A stretch of 64,000 bases of DNA from Gavia stellata (lineage: Eukaryota; Chordata; Aves; Gaviiformes; Gaviidae). This document shows positions 59,776 to 64,000 of this stretch, in pieces (position 1 is the first letter of the stretch; each line of letters starts with the position of its first letter). The stretch is from the NCBI RefSeq assembly GCF_030936135.1, contig NC_082637.1, positions 12,103,001 to 12,167,000 of the forward strand, in the 5' to 3' direction. The translations under genes were made by a program, and so were the position numbers. The notes under the pieces were generated by a model. It made no database searches and was not told the DNA's origin. It was given only the letters and a program-made list of their open reading frames with translations.

Positions 59776-62380
59776 TTCTTGTCGCCCGGGTATCAATGGC
59801 ACCCCCCAGGAGAAAGGGAGGGGGTTGGGCAGGGGGGCCATGGGCACCTGCCCTCCCGGCAGCGGCAGGGGGGAGTGTAGCACGGGTGCTTATACAGCAT
59901 GGAAAATATTTGAGGCACGTCCAGCCCCAGGCACCCAGCAGGCTGGACCCCCGCTGCCAGCCATGTGCCGGCCCTCGCAGGTGCTGCCGGGGGGCCACTG
60001 CCGCGGGAGGGGGCCCTGGGGATTTTGTTGCTGGAGGATTTGGGCTTGAGGGGTGGGAAGGGGGCAGCTGGGCTCCTGGCCCCATTCCTGCTGCCAACCA
60101 AAAATATCCTTGGGTAGGGTGCTACAGGGGTGCAGGTGGGGGACCGCCCGGTCACTGGTGGCCCACCGGTGGGGAAACGGCAGCGCTTGGCGTGCTGTGG
60201 GTCTGGGAATGTGGCCGGAGCCCTCCCGGCTGCCGGCGCTGAGCTCACGCCCCGAAATAGCCCCCCAGGGCCGACCTGGGGGGGGAGCAGCTGCCCCAAG
60301 CGTTTCCCCACCTGTTCCCACCCCGTCACTCAGCAGGGGTTTGGGGGGCCCAAGCAGTGGCAGGGAGGGCAGGGATGCTGTGAGGTGGAGCAGGGACGCG
60401 GGTGCGCTGGCACGTGTCCCCTGCCTCCAGGACCCATCCCCTGCAGTGTGAGCTACAAGCATCACGAGTGGCGAGGGCAACATCCCGCAGCATCCCGGCC
60501 AGCGACCCCCTGTACCCTTGTGGGCATATCACCAGGGGTGCGGAGGACCTGTCCCCCCTGGGACCTTCACCCCGGGCTGGGCTCCAGGGTGGATTTGTGG
60601 CTCTCGCAGGCATCCCAGTCCTCCCAGCTGTCCCCTGACAATCTGTGCTGGCCTGACCTGGCATCAGGCTCTCACCCAGGTACCGGCTGGGCATGGGCCC
60701 CTCTGAGTGCCCAGCAAGGACAGTGAGCGGGCACAGTGTGGCAGCAGCCCCGGCCTCATCCCGGCATCCTGGGGCCAAGGGAGCTCCAGCACCCCCGGCA
60801 CAGGGCTGCTGTGTCCTCCGGACTGGGGTACAGGCAAGGGGTGGTGGCACAAACACCAAGGGAGGGACATGGGGTGCGATTTGCCCCAGTCCCCTGAATC
60901 TTGACCGCTGGAGCGAGGCGTTATTTTGGCAGGCAGGTTTGGGTGAGCACACGCAGGGGCTTCGAGCTGGGAGGCCACAGTCACAAGGGACCCAAATCCA
61001 GCTGAGTTGGAGGCGAGCAGGGGAGCTGCAGCCTGACTTCTCAGGGACCACAGGGTCTGGGCGAGAGGCTGCGGCATGGGTTGCACCCGCGAAGCTCCCT
61101 TTAGACGTCGGGACAAGCCTTTCCCCAGGAGTGTGGTCAGACCCTGGACCTGGGCACGGAACGGGGTCCCTGTCCTTGGAGACCTTAGTCCAGGGCAGGG
61201 CTGGGCATGGGGCAGCAATGGGAGGGATGCACACCCACACCCCTCTGCACCCCATTGTCCCAGAGGTGACCCCAGAGGACAGCTTTGAGAGCAGACTTGT
61301 GGGCCTGGGCACCTGGATGGCCCCAGCTCTGCCAGCTGGACGTGGCCATGAGGACTGGAGAAAAGGGGAGTGGACAGCAAGGGAAAACTGCATAATTTGG
61401 GGGGACATCTGAGGGCTGAAGCCCTGCCTGTCTCCAGGGCACCTGCCTGGCTGCTTGCACCATGCTCGTCATCATCTTTCCCTGGTGCACTGAGCCCATG
61501 AAGTTGCTCCAGGATGAAGCATCTCATAGAAAACCATGCATCCTCGCCCAGGAATGACAGGAGACGGATCTTACCCCTCCCCTCAGAAGCCGCGTGCTGG
61601 CAGTTACTAACTCTCCTTGTCCAAATATGTGCCTAATTCATCAGTATTAATAGCAGCTCTCCAGAGTCCAGCAGCGGCTCTTCTGTTGATTTCCCCAGGG
61701 CGCCAGCAGCCCCTCGGTCCTCAGCTGCTCCTGTGCCTCCTACACCCCTTGTAACCCAGGGCTGAGGGCTCCTAGAAAGCCACTTTCTCCAGCTCTCAAA
61801 AACTTCTTGCTTCTCTCCATTCGGAGCACCAGTGCCAAAAAGTGGCACCAGGCAAGGGCTGGATGCAGCCCCAGGGTGATAAGCTGGGGTAGCCCGCACA
61901 CGCCTTCTGTCCCCATCTCATCCCAGCCTCCCCACGTGCCGCACGGCTCCTGCGGCCCCTCTGCCGGCTCCTTCCAGCCCCCCCGGCCCAGAGCCCACCC
62001 TGCAGCTGGGAATGTGCCAGAAGCATTTACGAGCATTATTAAAGCAGGGGTTATTTTTGGAGGAGCCTGGATCTGAAGGGTTTGCATTTTTTTTGCCTGT
62101 GGAATACAGTTTATTTAGAGCAGAAAGATGGAGAGGGGTGGCGGGCTGCCTACACACCCTGTGTCGCCCTGAAATGCCATCCTATGGGCTGTGCACGTGC
62201 TGGGTGTCCCCATGGGTGCCAGGGACGGTGGCACTGGGGTGCAAGGCAGAAGGGAGGTTGGTGCCAGGGGGCCTGCACGAAGCTGGGGCCCTCCTGCCCC
62301 ACCGTGACGCAGGAGCTGGATGGGAAGGTCAGGGGCTCTGCTCGCTTCTCTCCTGGGGGATTTTCCCCATGTGGGCAGTG
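59776..62380. other. Spacer between TLN1 and TPM2
   Basis: No gene is supported. A CArG-like word with one mismatch, CCAAATATGT, lies at 61621-61630, and MEF2-like AT-rich words occur near 60099 and 62049. These could serve the muscle gene TPM2, but the matches are imperfect. Long open frames on the - strand near 60326-61408 resemble nothing known. Confidence 0.4.
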
Positions 62381-62394
62381 CCAGCCTATGGTGT

Positions 62395-62570
62395 CCCTAA
62401 GTGCCATCACAGACCGTGGGTGTCCCCAACTGCAGTCACAGTCCGTGGGTGTCCCTGAGTGCAATCACAGCCTGTGGGCATCCCTCAGAGCAATCACAGC
62501 CTGAGAGTGTCCCCAAGATTTCAGTGCCAGCCCATGGGTATCCCCAAGTGTTGTGCCAGCCCCTGAGGTG
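62395..62570. repeat. GGGTGTCCCCAA minisatellite upstream of TPM2
   Basis: Five or six diverged units of about 33-35 bases, of the form CAGTCACAGTCCGTGGGTGTCCC, are followed by more decayed copies. Confidence 0.65.
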
Positions 62571-62859
62571 CCAGCAAGCAGGGTCCTCAGGCCCCAGGGT
62601 GCAGTGACAGGGCAGGGTTGTGCCTAGGGCAGTGCAAGCCTTGCGATAACTCTCGCATGGGGACAGCTCTGGCCAAAGCAGAGGCAGGTCTCAAGCCCTG
62701 GGGGTGTAACAGTCCCTGGGGCACAGTAACAGCGCACTGCCAGCCCATGCAGTACCCCAGCGCAGGGCCAGACCCGGCGCGTTCCCCACAGTGGTGAGAG
62801 ACCACAGAGGGTCCTGCCCAGCCCAGAGCCACTGGGGAAGTGCCTCCAGAAATGCCCCT

Positions 62860-63470
62860 ACCACAGCGCTCCGGGGTGTCCCTAGCACAGTGCCACTGGG
62901 GTGTCCCTAGTGCAATACCCCTGGGGTGTCCCTAGTGCAATACCCCTGGGGTGTCTCTAGCACAGAGCCACCAGGGTGTCCCTAGCACAGTGTTGCTGGG
63001 CTGTCCCTAGTCCAGTGCCCCCGGGGTACCCCTAACACAGTGCCACTGGGGTGTCCCTCACCCAGTGCCACCAGGGTATCCCCAATGCAGTACCACTGGG
63101 GTGTCCCTAGTGCAGTGCCCCAGGGTCTCCTTCTCACAGTGCCCTGGGGTGTCCCTCGCACAAGGGTGTCCCTCGCCTGGTGCCCCCAGGGTGTCCCTCT
63201 CACAGTGCCACTGGGGTACCCCTAGTGCTGTGCCACCGGGACGTCCCTCTCACAGTGCCCCCGGGGTACCCCTCGTGCAACGCCCCCGGGGTACCCCTAG
63301 TGCAGTGCCCTGGGGTGTCCCTCGCCCAGGGATGTCCCCCGCCCGGCGCCAGCGGGGTACCCCTAGTGCAGTGTTCCGGGGTGTCCCTCTCACAGTGTCC
63401 CGGGGCGTCCCTTGCCCCGTGCCACGGGGGTACCCCGAGCGCAGCACCCCGGGGCGTCCCTCGCCCGGTG
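62860..63470. repeat. GGGGTGTCCCTAG minisatellite at the TPM2 promoter
   Basis: Around 20 units of about 28-31 bases (GGGGTGTCCCTAGCACAGTGCCACT and variants with GGGGTACCCC) run for 600 bases and stop about 60 bases before the CCTAAAAGG element. The copies grow steadily more GC- and CpG-rich toward the gene. Confidence 0.9.
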
Positions 63471-63524
63471 CCCGCCGGGGGTGCCGCCCCCCCCGTCCCG
63501 CTCGGTGCGGCGGCCGGTGGCGAG

Positions 63525-63876
<352 letters not shown>

Positions 63877-64000
63877 TAAGGGTCTCGAGCCCCGGGGACC
63901 CTGTCCTGCCGGGTGTCCAGCCTGGGGACAATCTGCCCTACCGCTGCCTAGCCCTGGGGACCTCTGCATGCGGGGTGTCCAGCCTGGGGACCCCTGTCCT

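Noticed and set aside
60099-60110. MEF2/CArG site CCAAAAATATCC upstream of TPM2
   Set aside because: It deviates from both consensus sequences, so it is mentioned only as a weak word.
60326-61408. 360-residue open frame on the - strand between TLN1 and TPM2
   Set aside because: GC-rich composition explains it; there is no similarity to a known family and no supporting splice or start context.

Overview
This window is vertebrate, and specifically avian, genomic DNA: widely spaced split genes with GT-AG introns, a CpG-rich shared promoter, CR1 LINE fragments carrying the bird-type 3' tail, and solo LTRs of avian ERVL type. One LTR strongly resembles a family common in Neoaves, so a non-galliform bird is likely (inference). 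The gene content avidin family - CREB3 - TLN1 - TPM2 matches the human 9p13 block (CREB3, TLN1, TPM2). As I recall, that block and the avidin cluster lie on the Z chromosome in chicken.

Layout: (1) 0.8-12.2 kb, three tandem avidin-family genes on the + strand, each with a TATA box, a signal-peptide exon and three barrel exons. Gene 1 has a possible extra in-frame exon. Gene 2 looks like a normal biotin binder. Gene 3 has GTG where its paralogue has ATG and has lost most of the biotin-contact residues. Minisatellites lie in or beside genes 1 and 2, and a long solo LTR lies between genes 2 and 3. (2) 12.2-16.5 kb, a gene-poor spacer with a CR1 tail. (3) 16.5-22.9 kb, CREB3 on the - strand, with 9 coding exons giving 439 residues and a likely 5' non-coding exon; introns 1 and 6 carry LTR-like sequence. 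(4) 22.8-23.4 kb, a CpG-rich head-to-head promoter shared by CREB3 and TLN1. (5) 23.4-59.8 kb, the complete TLN1 gene on the + strand. A non-coding first exon is followed by 56 coding exons that sum to exactly 2541 codons, the length of vertebrate talin-1; a 51-base in-frame cassette exon sits at the rod R1/R2 boundary. (6) 59.8-63.5 kb, a spacer ending in minisatellites. (7) 63.7 kb to the end, the promoter and first coding exon of TPM2 (beta-tropomyosin), which continues past the window edge.

Talin-1 (integrin-actin linkage) and tropomyosin-2 (actin filament) are cytoskeletal genes. CREB3 is an ER-anchored bZIP factor. The avidins are secreted biotin-binding proteins of egg and inflamed tissue and share only location with the others. 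The most notable observations are the TLN1 cassette exon, the altered third avidin gene, the extra exon of avidin gene 1, and exact CLEAR/CRE-like and CArG motifs in TLN1 intron 1. All splice calls were read by eye from consensus sites, reading frame and remembered protein families; nothing was aligned by computer.
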